DNA of 64,000 bases from Thermohalobaculum sp039027855 (GTDB lineage Bacteria > Pseudomonadota > Alphaproteobacteria > Rhodobacterales > Rhodobacteraceae): contig JBCCJI010000001.1 of NCBI GenBank assembly GCA_039027855.1, positions 124,001 through 188,000 of the forward strand. The letters are read 5' to 3'. Below the pieces are notes generated by a model. The model was not told the origin of the DNA and searched no databases. It was given only the letters and a program-made list of their open reading frames with translations. The position numbers and the translations under genes are program-made. The first letter of the stretch is position 1; every line of letters starts with the position of its first letter. Positions 33,407 through 41,515 of this stretch are shown here, piece after piece.

Positions 33407-34345
33407 ATGCGTAATACGGTCGCTGGAGCGGTGAAGTGTCGAGGTGTGGGTTTGCACACCGGGCATGTCGTGTCGATGCGGATCCTGCCTGCGCCTTCGG
33501 GCCAGGGTATCCTGTTCCGGCGCGTTGATCTTCCGTTGGGGCGGGGCGATATCCCAGCACGGTACGACTTTGTCGCCGATACGCAGCTTTGCAGCAAGCT
33601 CGGCAACGGCTACGGGGCGACCGTTGGGACCGTGGAGCATCTGATGGCGGCACTGGCGGGCGCCGGTGTGGCAGATGCGACCGTCGAGTTGGATGGCCCG
33701 GAAGTCCCGGTCATGGATGGCTCCAGCCGCCCTTTTCTCGAAGCGCTGTCGCGGGTTGGCCTGCGCGCGCAGGCGGGTGCCGCCCGGGCGATACGCATCC
33801 TCGCGCCGGTGACGGTGGAGGATGAGGGCAGGGTGGCCACGCTGACACCTGCCGATCGGTTCAAAGTGTCCTTCGAGATCGATTTCGACGACATGGCCAT
33901 CGGTCATCAGGCCGTCGAGCTTGACCTCACCCGCGACGCTTTCACGCGACAGCTCGCCGACTGTCGGACTTTTGGACGTCTCGCCGAGGTTGACGCACTC
34001 CGCCGCATGGGTCTCGCCCGGGGCGGCAGTCTCGACAACGCCATCGTGATCGACGGCGGCGTGGTTCTGAACCCCGAGGGGCTGCGCCGCAGCGATGAGT
34101 TTGTACGCCACAAGGCGCTCGACGCTGTGGGCGATCTCGCACTCGCCGGTGCGCCGATCATCGGCGGCTATCGGGGTGTGCGCGCGGGCCACGACATGAC
34201 CAACCGCTTGCTGCGGGCGCTGTTTGCGACACCGAATGCCTGGGCCTGGTCGCCGCTGCCGGCCTCGGCCATGCGCCTGCCGGCAACGCCGCATCAGGTG
34301 CACGGCAAGGATGCCATGCGCCACCCGACAGCCGTCGCGGTCTAA
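33407..34345 (+). CDS. lpxC: UDP-3-O-acyl-N-acetylglucosamine deacetylase
   Basis: 312 residues. LpxC is the zinc enzyme that commits the cell to lipid A synthesis. The predicted zinc ligands His78 (GTVEHLMAAL), His235 and Asp239 (RHKALDAVGDLAL) are present, and His262 (GHDMTN) is the catalytic base position. KCRGVGLHTGHVVSMRILP at residues 10-28 is the family's first signature. The preceding 150 bases are AT-richer than the surroundings (for example around 33250-33275 and 33335-33360) and follow the ftsZ terminator, so a separate promoter is likely. The ATG at 33407 is chosen over an upstream in-frame TTG. Confidence 0.96.
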   Translation: MRNTVAGAVKCRGVGLHTGHVVSMRILPAPSGQGILFRRVDLPLGRGDIPARYDFVADTQLCSKLGNGYGATVGTVEHLMAALAGAGVADATVELDGPEVPVMDGSSRPFLEALSRVGLRAQAGAARAIRILAPVTVEDEGRVATLTPADRFKVSFEIDFDDMAIGHQAVELDLTRDAFTRQLADCRTFGRLAEVDALRRMGLARGGSLDNAIVIDGGVVLNPEGLRRSDEFVRHKALDAVGDLALAGAPIIGGYRGVRAGHDMTNRLLRALFATPNAWAWSPLPASAMRLPATPHQVHGKDAMRHPTAVAV

Positions 34346-34431
34346 GCGGCGAATGGCGCCAAGAGCACTGGTCCAAGACCGATTGCGCCGTTATTGTCCG
34401 CGCGTCGTTTGTAGTCAGGGACGATCGCCAG

Positions 34432-35277
34432 ATGAGCCTTACGCGCCGTACTCGTGCCGCCGCCCGTTGTGTCACCATTGCCGCCGCGCTGGCGCTATCC
34501 GCTTGTAGCGCATTCGATGACGACGAGGTGGCCGTCGAAGACCTGAGTGCGACCGAGATCTTCCAGCAGGGCGAGGCGCAGCTGGACGATGGCTCGCCCA
34601 TCACAGCGGCTGCGACCTTTAATGAGGTCGAGCGGCTCTATCCCTTTAGCCAGCTGGCCAAGCGCGCGCTGGTGATGTCGGCCTTCTCGTCGTACCAGGG
34701 TGGTGATTTCGCAGGGGCGCGGGCCTCGGCGCAACGCTACCTCGACCTTTATCCCGCCGATGATGATGCCGCCTATGCGCAGTACCTGATCGCGCTCAGC
34801 TATTACGACAACATCGTCGATGTCGGCCGCGACCAAGGCACCACGAAAGACGCGCTCGAGGCGCTGCAAACGCTCGTCAACCGCTACCCCGACAGCGTTT
34901 ATGCCCGCGATGCCGGTCTCAAGATTGACCTCACGCGCGACCACCTTGCCGGCAAAGAGATGCAGGTCGGCCGCTACTACCTGAAGCGCGGCTTCTACAC
35001 CGCCGCGATCACCCGTTTTCGCAACGTGATCGACGAATACGGCACGACGAGCCAGGTGCCCGAGGCCCTGCACCGCCTTGTCGAGGCCTATCTCGCGCTG
35101 GGGCTGGAGCCCGAGGCGCGCGATGCCGCGGTCGTGCTCGGCACGAACTATCCCGGGTCTGAGTGGTATACCGACAGCTATGCCGCGCTCACCGGCGAGG
35201 AAGTGATCGACAAGGAGAGCGATGGCGGCGTGATGTCGTCGCTGTACCGCCAGATCATCCTTGGCCGCTGGCTCTGA
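34432..35277 (+). CDS. bamD: Outer membrane protein assembly factor BamD
   Basis: 281 residues. A lipoprotein of the BAM complex that inserts beta-barrel proteins in the outer membrane. The signal ends in the lipobox LSAC with Cys25 as the lipidated residue. The mature part has five TPR-like helix pairs, with ATEIFQQGEAQLDDGSPIT, FSQLAKRALVMSAFSSYQG and ALEALQTLVNRYPDSVYARD as typical BamD segments. Location between lpxC and recN is conserved in alphaproteobacteria. A negatively charged stretch (FDDDEVAVEDL) follows the lipidated Cys. Confidence 0.95.
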   Translation: MSLTRRTRAAARCVTIAAALALSACSAFDDDEVAVEDLSATEIFQQGEAQLDDGSPITAAATFNEVERLYPFSQLAKRALVMSAFSSYQGGDFAGARASAQRYLDLYPADDDAAYAQYLIALSYYDNIVDVGRDQGTTKDALEALQTLVNRYPDSVYARDAGLKIDLTRDHLAGKEMQVGRYYLKRGFYTAAITRFRNVIDEYGTTSQVPEALHRLVEAYLALGLEPEARDAAVVLGTNYPGSEWYTDSYAALTGEEVIDKESDGGVMSSLYRQIILGRWL

Positions 35278-35281
35278 CACC

Positions 35282-37036
35282 ATGGCCGCGGCGGAGGATG
35301 CCGCGGCGGCCCCCGAGGTCGGCGCAGATGCAGCGGATGACGTTGTGGCTGGCGCAGCGACCGGTGCAGGGCGGCTCGCATCGCTCGACATCCGCGATAT
35401 CGTCCTGATCGAGCGGCTGACCCTGGATTTCGGTGCCGGGCTGAATGTCCTGACGGGCGAGACCGGCGCCGGGAAGTCCATCCTTCTCGACGCCCTCGGC
35501 TTTGCGCTTGGCCGCAAGGCGCGCCGCGATCTCGTGCGCTCGGGCGCGGCCCAGGGCAGCGTGACCGCCGTGTTCGAAATCGCGCCGGGCCACGCGGTTG
35601 AGGCCGTGCTGACGGAGTTGGCGCTCGATCCGGCCGAGGATGGTGCCCTCGTCCTCCGCCGCGTCTCGCGCGCCGACGGGCCGGGGACTGCGCTCGTCAA
35701 CGACCAGCGCGTCAGCGCATCGGCGCTTGCACGCATCGGCGCCGCGCTGGTCGAGGTGCATGGCCAGCATGATGACAGGGGTCTGCTCGACCCGCGCGCC
35801 CATCGCGGCCTCCTCGATGCCTTCGCCGTGACTGCCCCCCTCCGCGCTGCAACGCGCGAGGCATGGGCCGCGGCCAGTGCCGCGCGCACACGCCTTGGCG
35901 CTGCGGAAGAAGCCCTGGCCGCAGCCGCCCGCGACGCCGAGTTTCTACGCCATGCCGTCGCCGAGTTCGACGCGCTCGCCCCTGAGGCGGGCGAGGAGGA
36001 AAGCCTCGATGCGGCGCGGCGGACCATGCAGGCCGCCCAGCGCATCGGTGAGGACGTGACCAAGGCAGCCGACGAGCTCTCCCCAGCCGGCGCCGAGGGC
36101 AGCATGGCTGCGGCCTTGGCCCGGCTGACCCGCGTCGCGGAGCGGGCAGAGGGGCGTCTGGACAGCGCGATCGACGCGCTCGACCGGGCGATGATCGAGC
36201 TGTCGGAGGCGCAGGCCGGTGTGGCCGATGCGCTCGACGCCATGGCCTTCAGCCCCGATCGGTTGGAACTGGTCGAGGAGCGGCTGTTTGCCCTCCGCGC
36301 GCTCGCCCGCAAGCACGATATTCATCCAGGAGAGCTCGCCGGTCTCGGCCGCGGCTTGTCGGCCCGTCTCGCCGCCATCGATGCGGGCGAGAGCCACATC
36401 ACCGCGCTCAAGGCCGAGGTGGCGGCGGCCGAGACGACCTATGCGGCGGCGGCCCGCACCCTCACGGCCGCGCGCCGCGAGGCGGCGGCCCGGCTCGATA
36501 CCATGGTCACCGGTGAATTGGCGCCGCTCCGCATGGAGGCCGCGCGCTTCGTCACCGTGGTGGAGCCCGGTGAGCCGGGCCCCGAGGGCGCCGATCGGGT
36601 GTCTTTCACCGCGGCGATCAACCCCGGCATGGCGCCCGGGCCGGTCGACCGCATCGCCTCGGGCGGTGAGCTGTCGCGCTTCCTGCTCGCCATCAAGGTC
36701 TGTCTGGCGGCGGGTCAGCAGGGCCTTGCCATGGTGTTCGATGAGATCGACCGCGGTGTCGGCGGGGCGACGGCGGCGGCGGTGGGCCGGCGGCTGTCGC
36801 GGCTGGCCGAGACCGCGCAGGTGCTGGTGGTGACCCACAGCCCACAAGTGGCCGCTGCGGGCGATGCCCATTGGCGGATCGCCAAGCAGGTCGTCGACGG
36901 GGCGACGCGGACCGATGTCGTACCGCTGGACCGCGATGCCCGTCGCGAGGAACTGGCGCGCATGCTGGCCGGCGAAGAGGTCACCGAAGAGGCGCTGAGC
37001 GCGGCCGAGGCGCTGATGGGTGGCCGAGCGGCTTAG
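35282..37036 (+). CDS. recN: DNA repair protein RecN
   Basis: 584 residues. An SMC-like ATPase in double-strand break repair. Walker A is GETGAGKS at residues 59-66, after the family start block LASLDIRDIVLIERLTLDF; the C-terminal half has the ABC signature SGGELSRFLLAIK (near residue 458), Walker B VFDEIDRGVGG (near 482) and VVTHSPQVAA (near 516). The centre is a coiled coil, rich in Ala, Glu and Arg. The first 30 residues before the fold are Ala-rich and may not all be translated; the ATG at 35282 follows the bamD stop by four bases. The gene ends the conserved plus-strand block; the next gene faces it. Confidence 0.95.
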   Translation: MAAAEDAAAAPEVGADAADDVVAGAATGAGRLASLDIRDIVLIERLTLDFGAGLNVLTGETGAGKSILLDALGFALGRKARRDLVRSGAAQGSVTAVFEIAPGHAVEAVLTELALDPAEDGALVLRRVSRADGPGTALVNDQRVSASALARIGAALVEVHGQHDDRGLLDPRAHRGLLDAFAVTAPLRAATREAWAAASAARTRLGAAEEALAAAARDAEFLRHAVAEFDALAPEAGEEESLDAARRTMQAAQRIGEDVTKAADELSPAGAEGSMAAALARLTRVAERAEGRLDSAIDALDRAMIELSEAQAGVADALDAMAFSPDRLELVEERLFALRALARKHDIHPGELAGLGRGLSARLAAIDAGESHITALKAEVAAAETTYAAAARTLTAARREAAARLDTMVTGELAPLRMEAARFVTVVEPGEPGPEGADRVSFTAAINPGMAPGPVDRIASGGELSRFLLAIKVCLAAGQQGLAMVFDEIDRGVGGATAAAVGRRLSRLAETAQVLVVTHSPQVAAAGDAHWRIAKQVVDGATRTDVVPLDRDARREELARMLAGEEVTEEALSAAEALMGGRAA

Positions 37037-37061
37037 ATTGGGTCGGCCTAGACTGGTTTGC

Positions 37062-38381
37062 CTATACTGGGCTGCCCGCGCGCCTCGCCAGCCGCCCTTG
37101 CCACCAGACGATTGGCAGGCAGGCGAGCGACAGGGCGGCGCCAAACATCAGGCTGTCGCCGAAGTCACCCGACACCGCTGCGATGGCGCCCCCCGCGATA
37201 GGGGCGAGTGCCGTCCCCACGTAGAAGACCATAAAGAACAACCCCATGCCGAGCGCCCGGCTCTCGCGGCTCAGCACCTCACCCGGCAGGCTCATCACCA
37301 CGCCCGCCGGGATGCCGCCGACGATCCCGAGCAGGGCGAAGACCACGACCACGGGCCAGATCGCCTGCTGCCCGCTTCCCGTAGCGCCTGCCGCTAAGGA
37401 CCCTGCTGCGAGGGGGGCTGCCGCCAGCAACAGGGCAAAGGCGCCGAGGCTTGCTGCGATCACCTGCCGATGGCGCCCGGTTCGGTCGGCGAGCATACCG
37501 CCGAGCGGCAATGTCAGCGCCACGAGCCAGAGCGTCGCCGACGCAATCGCCCCCGCGGTGGTGAGGGAAAGCCCGGCCGCCGTCATGAATGCCGGCCCGA
37601 AGGCAAAGACCTGCGTTAGCGCCGCATTGTAGAGTGCCCAGACCAGCGCCGCTGCCAGCGTCGCACTCAGCATCGCGCCTTGGGGCCACGCGGTTGCGGC
37701 ACCTGCGTTGGGCGATGTGTTGGCCCGCGATCTGGCCCGCCATCTGGGCCACGACCTGGCCCAGGATCTGGCCCAGGATCTGGCCCGTGCCTCGCGCGCG
37801 GTCTCGCCCTGTTCGGGCGGGTCACGGTAGATCAGCGCCATGCCCGCCAGTGCCGCCGCTACCAGCGCCGTGACCAGCCAAAGGGCCCCCTCGGTGCCGA
37901 GCGCGCCGTCAAGCGTGGGCATCACTGCGAGGGCGAGCGCGATACCGAGCGGCCATGACGGCAGGAAGAGCCCCATCGCCGTCGCGAGGCGCCTCCCGGC
38001 GAACCAGTCGGTCACCATCTTGGTCATCAGCAGGTTCAGCGTCACGCCACCGATCCCCGCGATCAGCCGCCCTGCCAGCGCTGCCTCCCATGCCGTGGCC
38101 GCCGACAGGACCACACCCCCCAGCACCATCAGGCCAAGTCCCGCCGTGACCACGCGCGCATCGCCAAGACGCGCGCCAAGCGCCCCGGCCGGCAGCGCGA
38201 TGGCGATACCGGGCGCGAGGTAGAGACCGATGATCACGCCGATCTCGGCCGGTCCCACTGACAGCCGCTCGGCCATGGGGGGCGCGATCGCCGCCACAGA
38301 CTGGAATTGAAAGGCCATCATCGTGCGCACCGCCACCAGCAGGGCCAGCATGGTCCAGGCGCGATCGGTCGGGGCCTGCAT
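37062..38381 (-). CDS. Major facilitator superfamily transporter
   Basis: 439 residues with about twelve membrane segments in two halves. The loop between helices 2 and 3 has ALGARLGDARVV, a version of the MFS GxxxDRxGR motif, and the second half has GGMLADRTGRHRQVI at the matching place. The substrate cannot be read from sequence; the family of CynX/NimT-like or related carriers is possible. The central cytoplasmic loop (about residues 195-230) holds a run of Arg, Ala, Ser and Trp encoded by a 12-bp tandem repeat. It lies tail to tail with recN, 25 bases apart. Confidence 0.88.
   Translation of the reverse strand: MQAPTDRAWTMLALLVAVRTMMAFQFQSVAAIAPPMAERLSVGPAEIGVIIGLYLAPGIAIALPAGALGARLGDARVVTAGLGLMVLGGVVLSAATAWEAALAGRLIAGIGGVTLNLLMTKMVTDWFAGRRLATAMGLFLPSWPLGIALALAVMPTLDGALGTEGALWLVTALVAAALAGMALIYRDPPEQGETAREARARSWARSWARSWPRWRARSRANTSPNAGAATAWPQGAMLSATLAAALVWALYNAALTQVFAFGPAFMTAAGLSLTTAGAIASATLWLVALTLPLGGMLADRTGRHRQVIAASLGAFALLLAAAPLAAGSLAAGATGSGQQAIWPVVVVFALLGIVGGIPAGVVMSLPGEVLSRESRALGMGLFFMVFYVGTALAPIAGGAIAAVSGDFGDSLMFGAALSLACLPIVWWQGRLARRAGSPV
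37717..37788 (-). repeat. Six 12-bp tandem units inside the MFS gene
   Basis: Six adjoining 12-base units close to GATCTGGCCCGC (plus-strand reading) at 37717, 37729, 37741, 37753, 37765 and 37777. They encode tetrapeptide repeats of the type ARSW in the central cytoplasmic loop of the transporter. Being a multiple of three, copy-number changes keep the frame. Confidence 0.85.
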
Positions 38382-38562
38382 TCAGTTTCGTCCTGCAATC
38401 GCTCGGATCTGATCCACGGAGTGGATCGACGGGGCAGCAGGCGGCATCCGACGCCTTTGACATCAGATTACCCCTGCAGAATCGACGGCGCATCCCCAAA
38501 TGCGAGGCAGACGTGACGGTGACACCCGTCGCGCCAACGTGACGACCAAAATGGAGGGTGCC

Positions 38563-39261
38563 ATGCCCACCAAAGTGTTGATGATAGTGACCTCGCACGA
38601 CCGCGTGCCGGTATCGGAGCGGCCCACCGGCTTTTGGCTGGAGGGGTTTGCCGCGCCCTATTACGTGTTTGCCGACGCGGGGATCGAAGTCATGCTGGCC
38701 TCGCCGCGCGGTGGTCAGCCGCCGGTGGACCCGCGGAGTGAGCGGGACATGGCAATGACCGAGGCGACGCGCCGCTTCATGGCCGATCACATCGCGCAGA
38801 AATGCCTGGAGAGGACCGTGCCTCTGTCGACCGTCGACGGCGATGGCATCGACGCGCTGCTGATCGCCGATGGCGACGGTGCCACCTACGACCTTGCCAC
38901 CGACGCGGATGCTCAGACGCTTGCGCGTGATTTCTCAGCCATGGGCAAGCCGATGGCGGTTGTTGGTCGCGGTGCGGCGGCTTTCGTCGATGTGATCCGT
39001 CCCGATGGTCGCCCACTGGTCGAAGGCCGGCGCCTCACAGCCTTCAGCGATGCCGAGACTGCGTTGAGCACCGAGAGTGACGACGCGCAACCGCTCGTGG
39101 AGACCGAGCTTCGTGCCCGCGGCGCGCGCTTTACGGCCGGGGCGGCCTTTGAGCCGCATGCCATGATCGACGGGCTGATCGTGAGCGGTCAGAACCCCGC
39201 CTCCAGCGAGGCCGCGGCCCGGCTTCTCCTCGATCTGCTGGAGCGTCGCCTGGCCGCCTGA
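38563..39261 (+). CDS. DJ-1/PfpI (Hsp31-like) family protein lacking the catalytic Cys-His
   Basis: 232 residues, aligned along its length with the class I glutamine amidotransferase-like DJ-1/PfpI group that includes Hsp31-type glyoxalases and deglycases: PTGFWLEGFAAPYYVFADAG (residues 21-40), ASPRGGQPPVDP, and the C-terminal SGQNPASSEAAARLLLDLL are typical. The active site is not: where the family has a Cys-His-Gly nucleophile elbow, this protein has Gly135-Arg136-Gly137 (AVVGRGAAAF), and the GGHG loop is ADGDG (residues 102-106). It has a single Cys (Cys81), far from that site. It is therefore probably catalytically dead or altered. GGAGGG lies before the ATG at 38563. It stands alone between an MFS gene and an FAD oxidase. 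Confidence 0.8.
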   Translation: MPTKVLMIVTSHDRVPVSERPTGFWLEGFAAPYYVFADAGIEVMLASPRGGQPPVDPRSERDMAMTEATRRFMADHIAQKCLERTVPLSTVDGDGIDALLIADGDGATYDLATDADAQTLARDFSAMGKPMAVVGRGAAAFVDVIRPDGRPLVEGRRLTAFSDAETALSTESDDAQPLVETELRARGARFTAGAAFEPHAMIDGLIVSGQNPASSEAAARLLLDLLERRLAA

Positions 39262-39285
39262 CCCGCGACGGGGCGCGCGCCTCGC

Positions 39286-40683
39286 CTATTCGGCGGCGGC
39301 GCGCTGCGGCATGTCCTGCGGCACCAGCTTGCCCGGGTTGAGGATGTTGGCCGGATCGAGCGCGCGTTTCATCGCACCCATGACCTGCCAAGCCTCGCCA
39401 TGTTCGGCCGCCATGAAGCGCGCCTTGCCAAGCCCCACGCCATGCTCGCCCGTCACCGTGCCACCAAGGGCCAGCGCGTGCTCGCACAGCCGGTCGGCAA
39501 TCCGCATCGCCTCCGCTTTCTCGGCCGGGTCCTTTGGGTCGATCAGCACGGCGAGGTGAAAATTTCCGTCACCGACATGCCCCACCAAGGGGGCCATCAG
39601 GGGCGATGCGGCGACCTCGCGCTCGCTCAGCGCGATGGCCTCGGCCAGGCGCGAGATCGGCACACAGATGTCGGTCACATACCCGCTTGCACCGGGGCGG
39701 AGCGCCTGCATCGCATAGTAAAGATCGTGCCGCGCGGCCCAGAGACGGTTACGCGCCTCGGTCTCGACCGCCCATTGGAACGCCTCGCCCCCATGTTCTG
39801 CGGCCAGCGCGCGCAGAGTCTCGGCCTGCTCGGCCACGCTGGCCGCCGAGCCATGAAACTCCAGGAACAACGTCGGCTTTTCGGGCATCGAGAAGCCCGC
39901 ATGGGCGTTGAAGCCGCGGATCGACAGGGCGTCCAGCAGTTCGATCCGGGCGATTGGCACGCCCGATTGGATCGTCTCGATCACCGTCGCCACCGCCGCG
40001 TCGATCGAGGGAAAGGCACAGGTCGCCGCCGAGATCGCCTCGGGCTGTCCGGCCAGGCGCAGCGTCAGCTCGGTGATGATGCCGAGCGTACCCTCCGAGC
40101 CGACGAAGAGCCGCGTCAGGTCATAGCCGGCCGAGGATTTGCGTGCTCTGCTGCCAGTGCGGATCACCCGCCCATCGGCCAACACGACCTCCAGCGCCAG
40201 CACCGCCTCGCGCATTGTGCCATAGCGCACCGCGCAGGTGCCGGAGGCCCGGGTGGCCGCCATCCCGCCGAGCGACGCATCAGCCCCGGGGTCGACGGGG
40301 AAGAAAAGGCCGGTATCGCGCAGATCGCCGTTCAGCTGGCGCCGCCTGACGCCGGGCTGAACAACCGCATCCATGTCGGCGGCATTCACCGCCAGAACTT
40401 GGTCCATTCGCCCGAAATCCAGGCTGAGACCCCCTGCCACCGGGATCACGTGCCCCTCGAGCGAGGTGCCGGTGCCCCAGGGGACGATGGGGCAGCCGTG
40501 GTCGTTGCAGATGCGCGCGGCCGCGGCGACCTCGCCGGTATCGAGCGGCCAGGCGACGGCATCGGGCAGGTGGGGCGTGTGGTGGGCTTCGTCGCGCCCG
40601 TGCTCGGCCCTCAGCGCCTCCGAGCGGGTCATGCGCGCGCCGAAGACCTCGCCGAGGGCGATGAGCGCGGTGTCGATGCTCAC
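39286..40683 (-). CDS. FAD-linked oxidase, D-lactate dehydrogenase/GlcD type
   Basis: 465 residues. The N-terminal FAD_binding_4 domain has IVPWGTGTSLEGHVIPVAGG (near residue 66), the phosphate-binding block, and FFPVDPGADASLGGMAATRA (near 125) with SSAGYDLTRLFVGSEGTLGI near 182. The C-terminal FAD_oxidase_C domain ends with GTVTGEHGVGLGKARFM (near 420), whose His is the usual active-site residue. Proteins of this type oxidise D-2-hydroxy acids such as D-lactate or glycolate, passing electrons to cytochrome or quinone. The neighbours give no substrate clue. It converges with the DJ-1-like gene, 24 bases apart. Confidence 0.88.
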   Translation of the reverse strand: MSIDTALIALGEVFGARMTRSEALRAEHGRDEAHHTPHLPDAVAWPLDTGEVAAAARICNDHGCPIVPWGTGTSLEGHVIPVAGGLSLDFGRMDQVLAVNAADMDAVVQPGVRRRQLNGDLRDTGLFFPVDPGADASLGGMAATRASGTCAVRYGTMREAVLALEVVLADGRVIRTGSRARKSSAGYDLTRLFVGSEGTLGIITELTLRLAGQPEAISAATCAFPSIDAAVATVIETIQSGVPIARIELLDALSIRGFNAHAGFSMPEKPTLFLEFHGSAASVAEQAETLRALAAEHGGEAFQWAVETEARNRLWAARHDLYYAMQALRPGASGYVTDICVPISRLAEAIALSEREVAASPLMAPLVGHVGDGNFHLAVLIDPKDPAEKAEAMRIADRLCEHALALGGTVTGEHGVGLGKARFMAAEHGEAWQVMGAMKRALDPANILNPGKLVPQDMPQRAAAE

Positions 40684-40839
40684 TGATGCTCTCCCACTCA
40701 GAACTGCGCTGCGTGCGACGCTACACGACGGAGGCCCAGAGAGGCAAAGTGGATGCGTCGGCGACAGGCCCTGCTTGGCTGCCCCCTATCTTAGGGCAGG
40801 GCTGGCGGGGCCCGGCCGCCCTGCCTTAGGGTAGGGCGC

Positions 40840-41367
40840 ATGGCAGGCAGCAGCGGGACAGGGGCGATGGCGATGGATGCGGAGCGGATCGAAGCGGCAC
40901 CGATCGTCACCTCGGTCCAGACCGTCCAGCCGGATTGGATCGACTACAACGGCCACATGAACGTGGCTTATTACACCCTCGCCTTCGACCGCGCGTTGGA
41001 TGAGGTCTACGATATCTGGGGCGTCGGCCCGGCACTCATTCCGACGCACAACATGGGACCGATGGCGCTGCAGACGCAGATCCATTACCTGGCCGAGCTG
41101 CTGGAGGGCGATGCCTTCCACGCCGAATGCATCCTGCTCGACTGCGACCACAAGCGCGTGCATGTGGTGATGACGATGATCGCCGAAACGACCGGCGCGC
41201 CGGCCGCGATCTACGAGACGCTGTCGACTAATGTGGATCTCGGCCAGCGCCGCTCGGCCCACTACCCGCCCGAGATCGCGGCCCGTCTTGCGGCGTGGCA
41301 GAGGGCACAGGCGGATCTGCCGCGTCCTGCACAGGTTGGCAAAAGCATCGCGATCCGTCGCCGCTGA
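40840..41367 (+). CDS. Hot-dog fold acyl-CoA thioesterase family protein
   Basis: 175 residues. A 4HBT-type hot-dog protein with the catalytic block PDWIDYNGHMNVAYYTLAFD (near residue 31), in which the Asp plus His-Met-Asn pattern is typical of YbgC/FadM-like thioesterases that hydrolyse short or medium acyl-CoA. The middle strands MALQTQIHYLAELLEGDAFH and HVVMTMIAETTG fit the fold. Similar proteins in Rhodobacterales serve in carnitine or betaine catabolism, but this is inference. Either the ATG at 40840 or one at 40867 could be used; both have G-rich upstream sequence. The C-terminal 30 residues are basic and rich in Ala. Confidence 0.82.
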   Translation: MAGSSGTGAMAMDAERIEAAPIVTSVQTVQPDWIDYNGHMNVAYYTLAFDRALDEVYDIWGVGPALIPTHNMGPMALQTQIHYLAELLEGDAFHAECILLDCDHKRVHVVMTMIAETTGAPAAIYETLSTNVDLGQRRSAHYPPEIAARLAAWQRAQADLPRPAQVGKSIAIRRR

Positions 41368-41515
41368 CCCGGCTGATGCGTGCCTTTGCGCAACGAAAGC
41401 GTCTCAAATGCACGTGATGGCAATCCCTTTCGCCCCGTTTTCAGCGGGCGGGGTTTGCGGAGCGGCATCAGCATCCTAGCCTATCCGCCACGCGTGATAT
41501 GCGGTCGTTCAATCC

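Noticed and set aside
40786..40835. Imperfect inverted repeat upstream of the thioesterase gene
   Set aside because: The stem has mismatches and GC-rich low complexity; too weak to call a site.
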